NCBI RefSeq assembly: GCF_042684865.1
Contig: NZ_JBHUML010000005.1
Location: 310,001 to 374,000 of the forward strand
Length of the DNA: 64,000 bases
Reading direction: 5' to 3'
From: Salibacterium lacus
Lineage (GTDB): Bacteria; Bacillota; Bacilli; Bacillales; Marinococcaceae
Positions 34,449-44,339 of this stretch are shown piece by piece. The stretch's first letter is position 1, and every line of letters starts with the position of its first letter. The notes under the pieces are model-generated. The model made no database searches and had not been told where the DNA came from. It saw only the letters and a program-made list of their open reading frames with translations. The position numbers and the translations under genes were made by a program.

Positions 34449-34661
34449 TCAAGCTTTATCTGAAACTGCATCGCCATGCTCCTGGTCGTATTTGCGTGCA
34501 CCGGCTACCAATAGGATGATTCCTGCAATAAGAAAAGGAGGGTAAAGATAAAAGATAGTAAATGCCGCAAATGCATTATGGGCATGTAATGCATACATAA
34601 CGGCAATCGTCCAACCAAGAAACGGACCTATCAAAAATATAAGACAAATCCCCCACGACAA
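34449..34661 (-). CDS. Small two-helix membrane protein
   Basis: A 70-residue protein with helices at about 3-26 and 33-56 and a polar tail (GARKYDQEHGDAVSDKA). It begins at TTG with GAGG six bases before. Base use is AT-rich like its upstream neighbours. No family recognised. Confidence 0.5.
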   Translation of the reverse strand: MSWGICLIFLIGPFLGWTIAVMYALHAHNAFAAFTIFYLYPPFLIAGIILLVAGARKYDQEHGDAVSDKA

Positions 34662-34682
34662 CCATTTCCTCTATGTTCGAAT

Positions 34683-34713
34683 AAAAAGGACGCACTATTC
34701 AATTAGCGCGTCC
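34683..34713 (-). terminator. Terminator of the DJ-1/PfpI-type gene
   Basis: On the minus strand GGACGC ... GCGTCC with a 14-base loop is followed by five T, just after the stop codon of the gene at 34732. Confidence 0.75.
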
Positions 34714-34731
34714 ATTTCTGGAGGAATTCTT

Positions 34732-35358
34732 TTAATTGTCTAAAGTCTTTAGTAAAGTGTAAAAATACGTTGCGTCACCCGTATTAAAGTAGTTATACCA
34801 TGCCTCAAGGGTGTCTTCAGCAAATACATCTAATTTCTCTAATACTATTCCAGCGAAAAGTAAACCACCTGCTGAACTGCCTGTAATCAACTCACCATCC
34901 GCAATTGCTTTCACGTCTTTATAATATTGCTGCCCATTATAATTTGAAGATACCATGTTAAGGTATTCAAGACTATTGCTGGTGTGAATACGTCCGTCCA
35001 ATACTCCGGCTTCGGCAAGAGCAGTTGTCGCCCCACATATTGCAGCAACGATTGCCCCACATTCTAACAATTCCACCGCCTTTTCAATAATCGGAGTATG
35101 CTTTTGATCATCCCAAGTATCTGCTCCTGGTAACAATAAAACTGCGGAAGGCTCAGCAATAATTTCATCAACAGTTATGTCAGGCGCAACTGTTAACCCC
35201 CCCATTGTGGTTATGGGGTCCTTTGTAGAGCCCACAGTTTTCACTGAAACATGGGGACTTTGCTTTTTAAAGTATCTCCCGGAGTGCAGTTCGGCCGTCA
35301 CATATCCAAGTTCCCAATCTGATAAAGTTTCCAACACGTAATAGTAAACGTTAAACAT
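34732..35358 (-). CDS. DJ-1/PfpI-family protein
   Basis: A 208-residue protein of the class I glutamine-amidotransferase-like fold; start at 35358 with GGAAGGGG upstream. The nucleophile elbow VAAICGATTALAEAG places the reactive Cys near residue 105, with the preceding LLLPGADTWDD strand. Members act as glyoxalases, deglycases or regulators; the usual His near GVL is replaced by DGRIHTSNS. Specific activity not assignable. It may be cotranscribed with the methyltransferase upstream. Confidence 0.85.
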   Translation of the reverse strand: MFNVYYYVLETLSDWELGYVTAELHSGRYFKKQSPHVSVKTVGSTKDPITTMGGLTVAPDITVDEIIAEPSAVLLLPGADTWDDQKHTPIIEKAVELLECGAIVAAICGATTALAEAGVLDGRIHTSNSLEYLNMVSSNYNGQQYYKDVKAIADGELITGSSAGGLLFAGIVLEKLDVFAEDTLEAWYNYFNTGDATYFYTLLKTLDN

Positions 35359-35455
35359 GATATCCCCTTCCTGGACAACCACTGTCAAATGCATTTCTTA
35401 TTCCGTTCTTGCGCCCTTTAACAGACTAAGAACAACGTTGGTCGCTGCCCTTACT

Positions 35456-36163
35456 TTATAAACCTTTTTTAATCTTCAACATGGAATTAGCGTTTACCTG
35501 AAATTCATATGATACTTTAATTTCTTCAACGGAACATCCATTATTAGTAAGGTGATCCAGCAACGTATCTAAATGCCTATATCTTTTCCCTTCCAAATCA
35601 ACTAAGGGAAAAATGCGGATTTCCTCTTTAGAAACTCTTAATAACTCATTTATTGTTTCGATATGAAATGGATAATCTAATCGGTCCGCATACATAAATA
35701 AAAAGTGAGCGGAAAGAAGAACATCAAACTCTCCATCTTTAAACGGCATGGAAGGTAAGGTGACGGGAACGTATCGTTCGCCAAAGTTCCTCATATCATT
35801 AGAACATTCCTCTAATGCGCTTAAGCGGTATCTTCTAAGGCCATCTATGTCTTTGAAATAGTCCCAAATATAATTCTTTTTTGCTTTTTTCATGTGTTCC
35901 ATCGCATGTTCGATATCTTGTAGTCCTTTATTTTCAAGTTCTTCTCCTGCATGATCGTATGCAATATCACATGCAGTGACATCTAATCCATTTTTTTGTC
36001 CCATTGCAGTAAAAGAACATGCTCCTGCAGGACAATCAAGTATTCTTTTTCCTCTCAGTTCTTCCACCGAAAGAGAAAACATATCCAAATACTCTTCGTA
36101 GGTTCTCCCAATAAAAACGATTTTCTCTAAGTCTAACTTTGTACTCTGCTCAACTCTGCTCAT
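35456..36163 (-). CDS. Class I SAM-dependent methyltransferase
   Basis: A 235-residue protein with motif I ILDCPAGACSF (about 41-51), an acidic residue after CDIAYDHA, and motif IV FDVLLSAHFLFMYAD (about 146-160). The substrate-binding part does not resemble a named subfamily. AT-rich like its neighbours at 34.4-36.2 kb. Probably acts on a small molecule. Confidence 0.78.
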   Translation of the reverse strand: MSRVEQSTKLDLEKIVFIGRTYEEYLDMFSLSVEELRGKRILDCPAGACSFTAMGQKNGLDVTACDIAYDHAGEELENKGLQDIEHAMEHMKKAKKNYIWDYFKDIDGLRRYRLSALEECSNDMRNFGERYVPVTLPSMPFKDGEFDVLLSAHFLFMYADRLDYPFHIETINELLRVSKEEIRIFPLVDLEGKRYRHLDTLLDHLTNNGCSVEEIKVSYEFQVNANSMLKIKKGL

Positions 36164-36275
36164 CTATACTCACCTCTATTCAAGATTATACTCATAGTAG
36201 CATAAGCATCGTCCTAAAAACACCCATCCTTGAATGAGGGAATAGAGAAATCAGAAAACCGCAGGGCGGCATGAA

Positions 36276-36869
36276 TTATTGCATGAGACGGATGAGTTTA
36301 ATAATTTCTTTATCCTCCCCGGGGTTGATTCTTATTGTTTCTGTATTGTCGATAATCTCTGTATAAACTTCTCTGCCGGCGGGATTCTTACCGTCCCAGC
36401 GTAACGGCACATTATACTTATTAATCGTGCCGTCCCCATTACTGCTGTAGGTAACGGATCCGTCCACCAGGCGGGCTCCCGATAACTGCACCACATCTTC
36501 CGGGTACACCGCGCTCGTTTCATCGTCAGGGTTCAACGGCTCCCCCGATGAAATATGCTGGACGTACAAAGCCTCTATCTCCTGATTCGCGCCCAGCTGC
36601 CGCCACACGCGGGCGTATTCGATTTCTTCCGAAGAAAACTCCGACAGGGCATCGTCTTCTTCCCTCTCAGGCTGTTCGGCAGCTTCTTCCGCTGCATCCA
36701 TAGAAGCTTCTGCATCAACATTCTCTGATTCTGCGGCGGCCGGCTCCTGCTGCTCTGTTGTTTCGTTATTATCTTCGTTCTCATTGCTGCTTCCTGCCTC
36801 GTCGCTGCATGCCATAAGCAGGAATGCCGTTGGAAGCAGGATCGTTCCTGCTATGACTAATTTTCTCAT
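36276..36869 (-). CDS. Lipoprotein with an acidic linker, unknown family
   Basis: A 197-residue lipoprotein. The ATG at 36869 is nine bases from GAGG. Lipobox LLMAC is at residues 16-20. Residues 22-75 are low-complexity E/N/A/Q (a wall-spanning linker type). The C-terminal ~110 residues form a compact domain (FSSEEIEYARVWRQLGANQEI ... INKYNVPLRWDGKNP). No family recognised with certainty. Confidence 0.7.
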   Translation of the reverse strand: MRKLVIAGTILLPTAFLLMACSDEAGSSNENEDNNETTEQQEPAAAESENVDAEASMDAAEEAAEQPEREEDDALSEFSSEEIEYARVWRQLGANQEIEALYVQHISSGEPLNPDDETSAVYPEDVVQLSGARLVDGSVTYSSNGDGTINKYNVPLRWDGKNPAGREVYTEIIDNTETIRINPGEDKEIIKLIRLMQ

Positions 36870-36951
36870 TTCCATACACCTCGTCCTGATTTGTGCTGGT
36901 TTATCGTTGACCACTCAGTCCCTTCAGGTATCTTTCAAAGGAATAAACGAC

Positions 36952-37098
36952 TCAATTCAACATAGCCAGAAGAAGGAGAAGAATGATAAGCCAGCTTCTT
37001 TTACTCAGGTCCTTAATCTTTGTCTTAATCCTTTCATTTCCTATTTTAACATATCCTCCCTTAACTTTTTGAATTTCTTTATCATGAGGTTCTTTCAT
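36952..37098 (-). CDS. 48-residue tail-anchored small protein
   Basis: Starts at 37098 after GGAGGAGG, which decides the start. A charged N-terminus (MKEPHDKEIQKVKGG) leads to one C-terminal membrane helix (LIILLLLLAML). No family recognised. Confidence 0.5.
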   Translation of the reverse strand: MKEPHDKEIQKVKGGYVKIGNERIKTKIKDLSKRSWLIILLLLLAMLN

Positions 37099-37323
37099 TA
37101 AGCCGCCTCCTCCATAAACATAGACCACAGCATCAATACACCATCTTCCACTTACAATTATTTCAAACTTTTCTCTTTGGAACAATAAGATATTCCATCT
37201 CATACTGCATGGACAATGGGCAACTGCCGATGTATCTGATCCTTACTTCTTCGGAAAAGGGGAAAATCCGAAGAGATACTCCAACTAAAGCTACTGTTCT
37301 TTACGGCGCCTTTTACCATAACA

Positions 37324-37372
37324 AAACATAGGTGCCCCCTCCACTTTTAACGGATGGGGCACCTATGTTTTT
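37324..37372 (-). terminator. Terminator of the galactoside operon
   Basis: CATAGGTGCCCC pairs with GGGGCACCTATG over a 16-base loop, with T/A tracts on both sides. It lies 14 bases after the stop codon of the last gene of the operon. Confidence 0.9.
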
Positions 37373-37385
37373 GATCTGTGAGACG

Positions 37386-39515
37386 TTATTCTTCTACTTT
37401 CGACAGTTCGATGATTTCGCATTGATACTCTTCATTTAATTGCCATATAAGTCCATGATTCATCCAAAACGCACCGGTGGCCGTTGTACCATCAGAGGAG
37501 TAATAGCGAGCGTTTTCGTCCAGACCTTTTACCTTCACCTGAACCGGATGAGGACCGAAAGATAAGCCATTTTCCAACAGGAATACAACAGAACGACTGC
37601 CATCTTCACTCACGTACTGCATGATTTCCGTTTCTTTCTTTGGATGAGTTGCCGTCAAGCGGTAAGCAAGGCCTTCCTGAATCACCGGCCGGATGTGTTT
37701 GTAAAAAGTAATCCAGCGGTCGGCCTCTTCCTTTTCTTCCTTCGTCCATTCATGCAGATTCCCACCAATACCAAGACCGCCCATCATAGCGGAATGAAAC
37801 CGGTATTTCAACGGAACCGTGCGCTGATTCAGCCAGTTAGGGGCATCGGTGACCCAGCACATCATGGTTTTCTGGTGATAGGCGTAGGAACACCCGCGCT
37901 GAATGGAAAGCCGGTCCCGGGCATCGGTGTTATCGCTGGTCCAGAACTGGTCCGTCCGCTGCAGAACACCGAGATCAATGCGGCCGCCTCCTCCGGAACA
38001 GGTTTCCACCAGCACGTGCGGATACGCATTCTTAATGTAGTCAAACACGTCATAAAGGCCTTCGACATGTTCATGCCATAACTGCTTTTGCTCCTGCACA
38101 CCCGCGCCTATCCGGCCAACTTCAGACAACGAGCGGTTCATGTCCCATTTAATAAAGGAAATATCATGGCTTCCCAGGAGCTTGTCGAGCATATTTTTGA
38201 CATAAGTACGTACATCTTCCCGGCCGAACTGAAGCACCAATTGATTGCGGGCTGTCGTCTGATCCTTTGTCGCAAAATGATACACCCACTCCGGATGCTC
38301 CTGGAACAAGCGGCTGTCTTCGTTCACCATTTCCGGCTCCAGCCAGATACCAAAATCCATCCCCTTTTCTTTGACATAGGAAATCAATGGATCGAGGCCG
38401 TTCGGAAATTTATCCTGATTCACTTCCCAGTCTCCAAGACTGGATTGATCCGAGTTTCGTTTACCAAACCATCCGTCGTCCACAACGAAACGTTCACACC
38501 CTATAGCTGCTGCTTCATCTGCCAATGCTTTTTGGTTTTCTTCAGAAACATCAAAGTACGTGGCTTCCCAGGAGTTATATAACACTTTTCGTTCTGCTTC
38601 CCTGTGCAGCTCCGGCATTATATGTTTCCTCTGAAAACGGTGCGCCTGATGGCTCATACCCGTAAAGCCTTTCGAGGTATACCCGAGATAAAACACCGGT
38701 GTTTGAAACGACTCCCCCGATTGAAGCACCTTCATAAAATCAAAATCATTAATGCCTCCGCACACATGAATAAATCCATGGGCATCCTTTTCTACATGAA
38801 GATCCCAGTTTCCGGAATAAGCGAGGTGGCCGAACCAGACATCTCCACTGTCTTCTCCAGCTCCTTGATCAATCGCAAACCACGGGTTCGCGTGGTGGGA
38901 CGTGTTTCCGCGGCGGCTGTCGATCGTTTTCCTTCCTTCCCGGATCTTTTCCTGAATAAGCTGAAACTCCCCCACCCATTTCCCTGCAAGATGGGAGAGG
39001 TTATACCACGCGGCAGGCGGCAGAGAAACCTGCATGGAACGGGCCGCTTCTATATATAATGCTTCTCCTTTTATGTTTGTAATGGTCTGACTTCTGGCAA
39101 TCATGTCATCCTGTTCAAAGACATCATACGTTACGTCCACTTGATACCTGCCGAGGGAATCCTGGAGCTTGATAACAACCTGCTGCTTCCCTGAATCTTC
39201 GGCGCCTATATCCAGACCGGCATATTCCCACTTAAACCCTCGTTCTCCCGATGCAGAAGATGCTTTAAGAGTGGGTTCTGTATATACCATTTCTCCCCAC
39301 GGAATATAATCATACCCCATCACCCCGCGCGTTGCCTCAAAAGAGGAGGGAGAAAAGACAATGGACTGCAGCGCCTCGTAATCCGCTTTTTCCGGAAGCT
39401 TTTCCCCCCAATAGACATGTTGCAGGTGACCATGTTTATGAATATCAATAACATACGCCGTCTCTTTGGTTTCCAGTACCAGACGCTGTTCGTTCTTTAA
39501 CTGAAAAATACCCAT
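37386..39515 (-). CDS. GH36 alpha-galactosidase
   Basis: A 709-residue cytoplasmic enzyme; start at 39515 with GGGGAGTGG upstream, 16 bases after the previous gene. The catalytic barrel covers about 320-620: nucleophile Asp in FIKWDMNR (about 450) and acid/base Asp in WTSDNTDARDR (about 520). Ligand motifs DDGWFG and GIWLEPEM are present, with a beta-sandwich N-terminal domain before them. It removes alpha-1,6-galactose from imported oligosaccharides such as raffinose-type sugars or galactomannan pieces. Last gene of the operon. Confidence 0.94.
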   Translation of the reverse strand: MGIFQLKNEQRLVLETKETAYVIDIHKHGHLQHVYWGEKLPEKADYEALQSIVFSPSSFEATRGVMGYDYIPWGEMVYTEPTLKASSASGERGFKWEYAGLDIGAEDSGKQQVVIKLQDSLGRYQVDVTYDVFEQDDMIARSQTITNIKGEALYIEAARSMQVSLPPAAWYNLSHLAGKWVGEFQLIQEKIREGRKTIDSRRGNTSHHANPWFAIDQGAGEDSGDVWFGHLAYSGNWDLHVEKDAHGFIHVCGGINDFDFMKVLQSGESFQTPVFYLGYTSKGFTGMSHQAHRFQRKHIMPELHREAERKVLYNSWEATYFDVSEENQKALADEAAAIGCERFVVDDGWFGKRNSDQSSLGDWEVNQDKFPNGLDPLISYVKEKGMDFGIWLEPEMVNEDSRLFQEHPEWVYHFATKDQTTARNQLVLQFGREDVRTYVKNMLDKLLGSHDISFIKWDMNRSLSEVGRIGAGVQEQKQLWHEHVEGLYDVFDYIKNAYPHVLVETCSGGGGRIDLGVLQRTDQFWTSDNTDARDRLSIQRGCSYAYHQKTMMCWVTDAPNWLNQRTVPLKYRFHSAMMGGLGIGGNLHEWTKEEKEEADRWITFYKHIRPVIQEGLAYRLTATHPKKETEIMQYVSEDGSRSVVFLLENGLSFGPHPVQVKVKGLDENARYYSSDGTTATGAFWMNHGLIWQLNEEYQCEIIELSKVEE

Positions 39516-39531
39516 TTGCTCCACTCCCCAT

Positions 39532-41547
39532 TTAATTTTCGCGATGTTGCACCAGCAGCATACTCCCGAGAGCCGGAAGCACCATCCGCTCCTGAAAATA
39601 TTCACCTGTTGCTGGTTCCGTCCACGTTCCAGGTGGGAGTGTTATTTCACCGGCTTTTTCTGTATCGTGATTCATGATAGAAATAAAATCCTCCGACTTT
39701 CCTTCACGGCGGACCATCTCCACGTTCTTCGGTGTCTCCATTACTGATACACCAGCATCTTCAAACATATCGCGGTACAGCGTGTAAAGGAAATCCGTAT
39801 TTACTCCGCATCCAATATAATAAACCTTTCCTTCTCCAACGCTGTGTTTCGTAATAGCTGCCCGCTCATCCACCCATCCGTCCCGGTAAACGGCAAGCGT
39901 TTCCGCTGTATCAGGTACCAAATAATCACACCATACGTGTGCCTCCGCTTTTTCACCTGCTACAGCCCCTTTTACTCCTTCAATAACAGCACTATTATTC
40001 TCACGGATCGATTCGTATTCATGTATTTCCGCTCCAACCAGTGCAGCAAGAGACCCTGGAAGTGTCTTTTCCGTCACAATATTATCAGCGTCTTTCACCC
40101 CGGTCCGATACGTAAATACAACTGTTCCGCCGGAGCGGACGTAATATTCGAGCTTCTCCTGAAATCCAGGCTTTGTCAAAAAGTAGAGCGGAACAATGAT
40201 CAGGCGGTACCTGGAGATATCTGCATCCTCCCGGATCATATCCACCGGTACGTTCCACGCGAAAGCCGGCTCATAAAACCGCAACGCTTCCTGCGCATAA
40301 TCAAACTGATCGGACTGAGGCTGAATCTTCCATGCCCATTCGTTTTCCGGATCGTGGTAAAAGCCGATGTCAGCCGTTACCTCCGCTGCTATCCAGCGGT
40401 CTCCGACTGTTTCCAGAGACTCTATCACTTCTTTTGTTTCATCAAACTTTCGGCGCGGAACACCGTCATGGTCCAAAATCCCGTGACAAAACTGCTCCGT
40501 CCCAAACCGTGCTGCACGCCAGCGAAAATAAACAATCGCCTCTGCCCCACGGGAAATCGCCTGGTACGTCCACAGCTTCAAATGCCCGGGGCGCGGGAGG
40601 TAGCCGATTTGACTCCAGCCCTGGGCACCGGACAGCTGTTCCATGACCCAGTAGCCGGTTCCCTGTTTTGTACCACGGCACAAATCAAGCTGGCGGGCTA
40701 TTGCGGCCGGAGGTATCGGCTCCGCCAGCCCTCCCCAGACCGGATAATTATCAAACGAAATGAAGTCCAGGCTCTCTGCCATTTTTTTCTGATCCAGGGC
40801 CAGACCGGAATAGACAAAATTATGTGTGATAAACTGAGAATCAGGAATCCAGGTACGAAGCGCATTCACCTGTAATTGATTATAGAAGTCGTAAGCATCC
40901 GCACAGAACCGATCAAAATCCAGCAGCAGGCTTGGATTGTGTTCCTGATAGACCGGAAGAGGAACAGGGATCTGCTCCCAGCTGGTGTACACCTGGCTCC
41001 AGAATACCGTTCCCCATCGTTTATTCATGTTCTCCAACGTGCCGTACTTTCTTTCAAGCCACTCCCGGAATGCACGCGCGTCTTCCTCCCCGTAACTTCT
41101 GTCGGAAGCTTCATGACCGTATTCATTATCCACCTGCCAGCCTATAAGGGCAGGATGATGACGAAAATGCCGTCCCATCGCTTCTACAATCTGACGGGTC
41201 TTCTCTTGATAGGTTCGGCTGTTCACCGTGTAATGGCGTCTGGCACCAAAAGAAACGGTTCTGCCGCTTTTATCGACCGGCAGAATATCCGGATACGCTT
41301 CGACCATCCACGCCGGCGGAGTTGCAGTCGGTGTACCCAGTACTACAGCAATACCAGCTTCATCAAAACGATCCATCACATCGTCAAAGAGGCTGAAATC
41401 ATAACTCCCTTCTTCCGGCTCCATGAGAGACCAGCCGAATTCTGCCATCCGGACGACATTGATCCCCAGTGTCTTCATTAACTGTATATCTTTATCCCAT
41501 TGCGTCGCCGGCCACTGCTCTGGATAGTAATCGACTCCTATATACAC
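39532..41547 (-). CDS. GH42 beta-galactosidase
   Basis: About 671 residues. A GTG at 41547 is chosen because it is six bases from AGGGGG, where a TTG two codons earlier would overlap it. The barrel holds the acid/base Glu in WQVDNEYG (about 143) and the nucleophile Glu in WVMEQLSGAQGW (about 307), with the trimerisation domain after 390. No signal peptide, so it acts on imported galactosides. GH42 enzymes of bacilli prefer beta-1,4- or 1,6-galacto-oligosaccharides from pectic galactan. Confidence 0.95.
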   Translation of the reverse strand: MYIGVDYYPEQWPATQWDKDIQLMKTLGINVVRMAEFGWSLMEPEEGSYDFSLFDDVMDRFDEAGIAVVLGTPTATPPAWMVEAYPDILPVDKSGRTVSFGARRHYTVNSRTYQEKTRQIVEAMGRHFRHHPALIGWQVDNEYGHEASDRSYGEEDARAFREWLERKYGTLENMNKRWGTVFWSQVYTSWEQIPVPLPVYQEHNPSLLLDFDRFCADAYDFYNQLQVNALRTWIPDSQFITHNFVYSGLALDQKKMAESLDFISFDNYPVWGGLAEPIPPAAIARQLDLCRGTKQGTGYWVMEQLSGAQGWSQIGYLPRPGHLKLWTYQAISRGAEAIVYFRWRAARFGTEQFCHGILDHDGVPRRKFDETKEVIESLETVGDRWIAAEVTADIGFYHDPENEWAWKIQPQSDQFDYAQEALRFYEPAFAWNVPVDMIREDADISRYRLIIVPLYFLTKPGFQEKLEYYVRSGGTVVFTYRTGVKDADNIVTEKTLPGSLAALVGAEIHEYESIRENNSAVIEGVKGAVAGEKAEAHVWCDYLVPDTAETLAVYRDGWVDERAAITKHSVGEGKVYYIGCGVNTDFLYTLYRDMFEDAGVSVMETPKNVEMVRREGKSEDFISIMNHDTEKAGEITLPPGTWTEPATGEYFQERMVLPALGSMLLVQHREN

Positions 41548-41588
41548 ATTCAACCCCCTGTAAACGGACCTGAAACCCCTGCGTTTTT

Positions 41589-42572
41589 TTACGATTGGCG
41601 GAGCTGCAGGTCGCTATTTAAATAAACTTTCTTCGGAACCTTTCGCTCTTCCTGAATCCGCTCAAGCACAAGATCTACTGCCGTTTCCCCCATGAGCTCC
41701 GTATAAATTTTAACGGAACTGAGAGGAGGAAAGAGATATTTGGAAACCGTGATATCATTGATTCCGATCAGGCTGACGTCATCAGGAACGTTTAAACCCG
41801 ATTCATGCAGGGCACGCAGACAACCGACAGCCATCGGATCATTCGCTACATAAAAGGCACCCGGGAGCTCTTCTCCCAGCGTGCGTATTGCTTTTTCCAT
41901 CTGCTGGTACCCGGAGTCTACGGAAAAATCGGCGACAAAAATGAATTTCTCCTGGAGCAGACCAAGTTCAGCCATATAAGATCTGTAATACCGCTCCCTT
42001 AAATCTGTCATCGGTTCTGTTGTATCTTTGAATGTTTCATAGCCGCCGATAAACCCAATTTCTTTATATCCCTGTTTCACGTAGTGATCGATAATCATCT
42101 TAGAAATACGCTCGAAATCTACCAACACAGCGTCGGATGCTGTTTCATCGGGATTTGAATCGACAAACACTATCTTTTTCTCCAACCTTTTAAGCGCTTG
42201 AACCTGATCTTGATTAAAGTGGCCGACCGCAATAATCCCTTCCACATCTGTTTCAATCTGCTCCAATTCGTCTTCTCCGTATTTCACCAATTTCACATTC
42301 GACATGTCGGCTCTTTTTTCAATACCAAAGCGGATAGCCATGTAATAGATATCATCGAGTTCTTCCTGATCATCCACCCAATGCAGAAAAGCAATGGTAC
42401 GAACCTCCGTCTTTTTTCCACGGACTTTTTGATAGGACAGTTCTTCTGCCGCTTCAAATATTCGTTTCTTCGTCGTATCTGCCACGGATAGAGCTTTATC
42501 ATAGTTCAGTACTCTTGATACGGTGGAGGGAGATACTCCTGCTCGGTCTGCTATTTCCTTGATCGTGGCCAT
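41589..42572 (-). CDS. LacI/GalR-family regulator of the galactoside operon
   Basis: A 327-residue repressor. Helix-turn-helix in MATIKEIADRAGVSPSTVSRVLNYDKALS (residues 1-28), hinge to about 60, then a periplasmic-binding-type sensor domain (about 62-325). GGAGAAAAC precedes the ATG. It is inside the operon it probably controls; the palindrome TGAAAGGGCTTTCA by the operon promoter is its likely operator. Confidence 0.93.
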   Translation of the reverse strand: MATIKEIADRAGVSPSTVSRVLNYDKALSVADTTKKRIFEAAEELSYQKVRGKKTEVRTIAFLHWVDDQEELDDIYYMAIRFGIEKRADMSNVKLVKYGEDELEQIETDVEGIIAVGHFNQDQVQALKRLEKKIVFVDSNPDETASDAVLVDFERISKMIIDHYVKQGYKEIGFIGGYETFKDTTEPMTDLRERYYRSYMAELGLLQEKFIFVADFSVDSGYQQMEKAIRTLGEELPGAFYVANDPMAVGCLRALHESGLNVPDDVSLIGINDITVSKYLFPPLSSVKIYTELMGETAVDLVLERIQEERKVPKKVYLNSDLQLRQS

Positions 42573-42598
42573 GTTTTCTCCTTTCCATGCATCAGCAT

Positions 42599-44323
42599 TT
42601 ACCCGAGATCCGGCTCCGAAACAAGGGAAACCGATGGTGTGGAATGTCCCTCAAGTTCCAGGACCTGTATTTTATTATCTCCCTTCTGGAGCAACGGACC
42701 TGGAAGATACAAGGTCTTTTGAGGACCTATTTCCCAGTAGCGCCCCAGGTTGAACCCATTAATCAGGACATTTCCCTTTTTCCATCCATCTAACCGGACA
42801 AAGGTGTCAGCCGGGGTCTCCACGGAAAAGCTCCCTTCAAAAAATTTAGGGAACCGTTCATCTTTCTGATGGTGAAAGTCCAGCACGGGATCTTCCAGCT
42901 CAATGGAGTACATGTCCCAGTCAAACGTGTACCTGTTTCCAATCCACACGTTTTGAATAAGCCCTTTTCTCTCGGATAAATACTTTCCATAATTGACTCT
43001 TCCCATATTCTCTATAAAGATTTCGAAGGTGTTGCTCTCCTCTGGAAAAAAGAGATCCACCACTTTTTTTGTATCGTTTCGGTAGTACGTATATTGATAC
43101 ACTCCGTTAATATAGAGAAAGGCGCGGTCCTGCATCGCATCCAGCTCTACCGAAAACATCCCTTTCCCTTCAAACGTCGTGCGGTAAAGGACAAATCCGT
43201 AAGACTGATCCAATTCTTCCATCGTTAATGGAGTGACGTTCTCTCTCCTGGCAGCAATGCTGGGAAGGGTGTCAAACAGACTCACGGACTGGGACAGTTC
43301 GACCTTACGTTCCGAAAGCCGGGCAGGTTTTTCTTCGGGAATCTTTTCGATGTCCTGTCCTTCTTCCGCCAGGATACGCTGTACCGTTCTGAATTTTTCC
43401 GTGACCTCTCCGGACTCGGTCAGCAACGCATCATAATCGTAGCTCGTAATCGTTGGTTCATATGTGTCATAGTGATTGGCCCCGTTGTAAAATTGAAAAT
43501 TAGTCCCGCCGTGAAACATGTAAACATTCATGGATGCGCCCAGGTTCAGCATCCGTTTCAATACATCGCCGGTGCTTGCCGCATCACGTGTATGATGCGG
43601 GTAGCCCCACGCGTCAAACCAGCCGATCCAGTATTCCATACACATGCGGGGTTCACCGGGTTTCCACTCTTCCAGTTCCTGAAACGCTTCGTCGGGCCGG
43701 GAGCCGAAGTTTAACGTCGTCCACTCGTCACGAAGGGAACCCGGTTTGATCATATCCGGGCCGTCTGACGTAAACAGCAGCTCCCGTATGCCATGCTCAT
43801 GATACATGCGGCGGATGGCTTCTAAATACGCTTTGTCATCCCCGTATGCTCCGTACTCATTCTCTATTTGAAAGGCAATCACCGGGCCTCCCTCTGAGTA
43901 CTGATATGTCTTGAGTACCGGAAGCAGATGATCATAATACTCCTTCAAATGGGATAAAAACACCGGATCCGAGCAGCGGAAGCGCAGATCAGGATCTTTC
44001 AGCAGCCATGCGGGAAGGCCGCCCATCTCCCATTCTGCGCAAATATAAGGCGAAGGACGTAAAATCACATACAGTCCAATCTCCTGCGCCAGCTGCATGA
44101 ATCTTTCTACATTACGCATCCCTTCCAAGGTGAACCTTCCTTTTTTCGGCTCGTGAAAGTTCCACGGAATGTACGTCTCCACTGTATTGAATCCGCCTGC
44201 TTTTAACTTTTCCAGACGATCCCGCCAGTGTCCCTCTACGATGCGGAAGTAATGAATGCTTCCGGAAATGATGCGCACCGGTTTCCCGTCTAAATACAAA
44301 CTTCCTTCTTTTGTTTCAAGCAT
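42599..44323 (-). CDS. GH35 beta-galactosidase
   Basis: A 574-residue enzyme with the family start GKPVRIISGSIHYFRI, acid/base Glu in FQIENEYGAYG (about 155) and nucleophile Glu in MCMEYWIGWFDAWG (about 233). The C-terminal part (about 400-574) has the galactose-binding-like beta domains ending in GNVLINGFNLGRYW. There is no signal peptide. Having GH35 and GH42 together suggests that different beta-galactoside linkages are handled. Confidence 0.95.
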   Translation of the reverse strand: MLETKEGSLYLDGKPVRIISGSIHYFRIVEGHWRDRLEKLKAGGFNTVETYIPWNFHEPKKGRFTLEGMRNVERFMQLAQEIGLYVILRPSPYICAEWEMGGLPAWLLKDPDLRFRCSDPVFLSHLKEYYDHLLPVLKTYQYSEGGPVIAFQIENEYGAYGDDKAYLEAIRRMYHEHGIRELLFTSDGPDMIKPGSLRDEWTTLNFGSRPDEAFQELEEWKPGEPRMCMEYWIGWFDAWGYPHHTRDAASTGDVLKRMLNLGASMNVYMFHGGTNFQFYNGANHYDTYEPTITSYDYDALLTESGEVTEKFRTVQRILAEEGQDIEKIPEEKPARLSERKVELSQSVSLFDTLPSIAARRENVTPLTMEELDQSYGFVLYRTTFEGKGMFSVELDAMQDRAFLYINGVYQYTYYRNDTKKVVDLFFPEESNTFEIFIENMGRVNYGKYLSERKGLIQNVWIGNRYTFDWDMYSIELEDPVLDFHHQKDERFPKFFEGSFSVETPADTFVRLDGWKKGNVLINGFNLGRYWEIGPQKTLYLPGPLLQKGDNKIQVLELEGHSTPSVSLVSEPDLG

Positions 44324-44339
44324 GTGTCAAACACCCTTC

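Noticed and set aside
39844..40875. Plus-strand frame of 343 codons inside the GH42 gene
   Set aside because: Antisense to a clearly functional glycosidase and without start signals.
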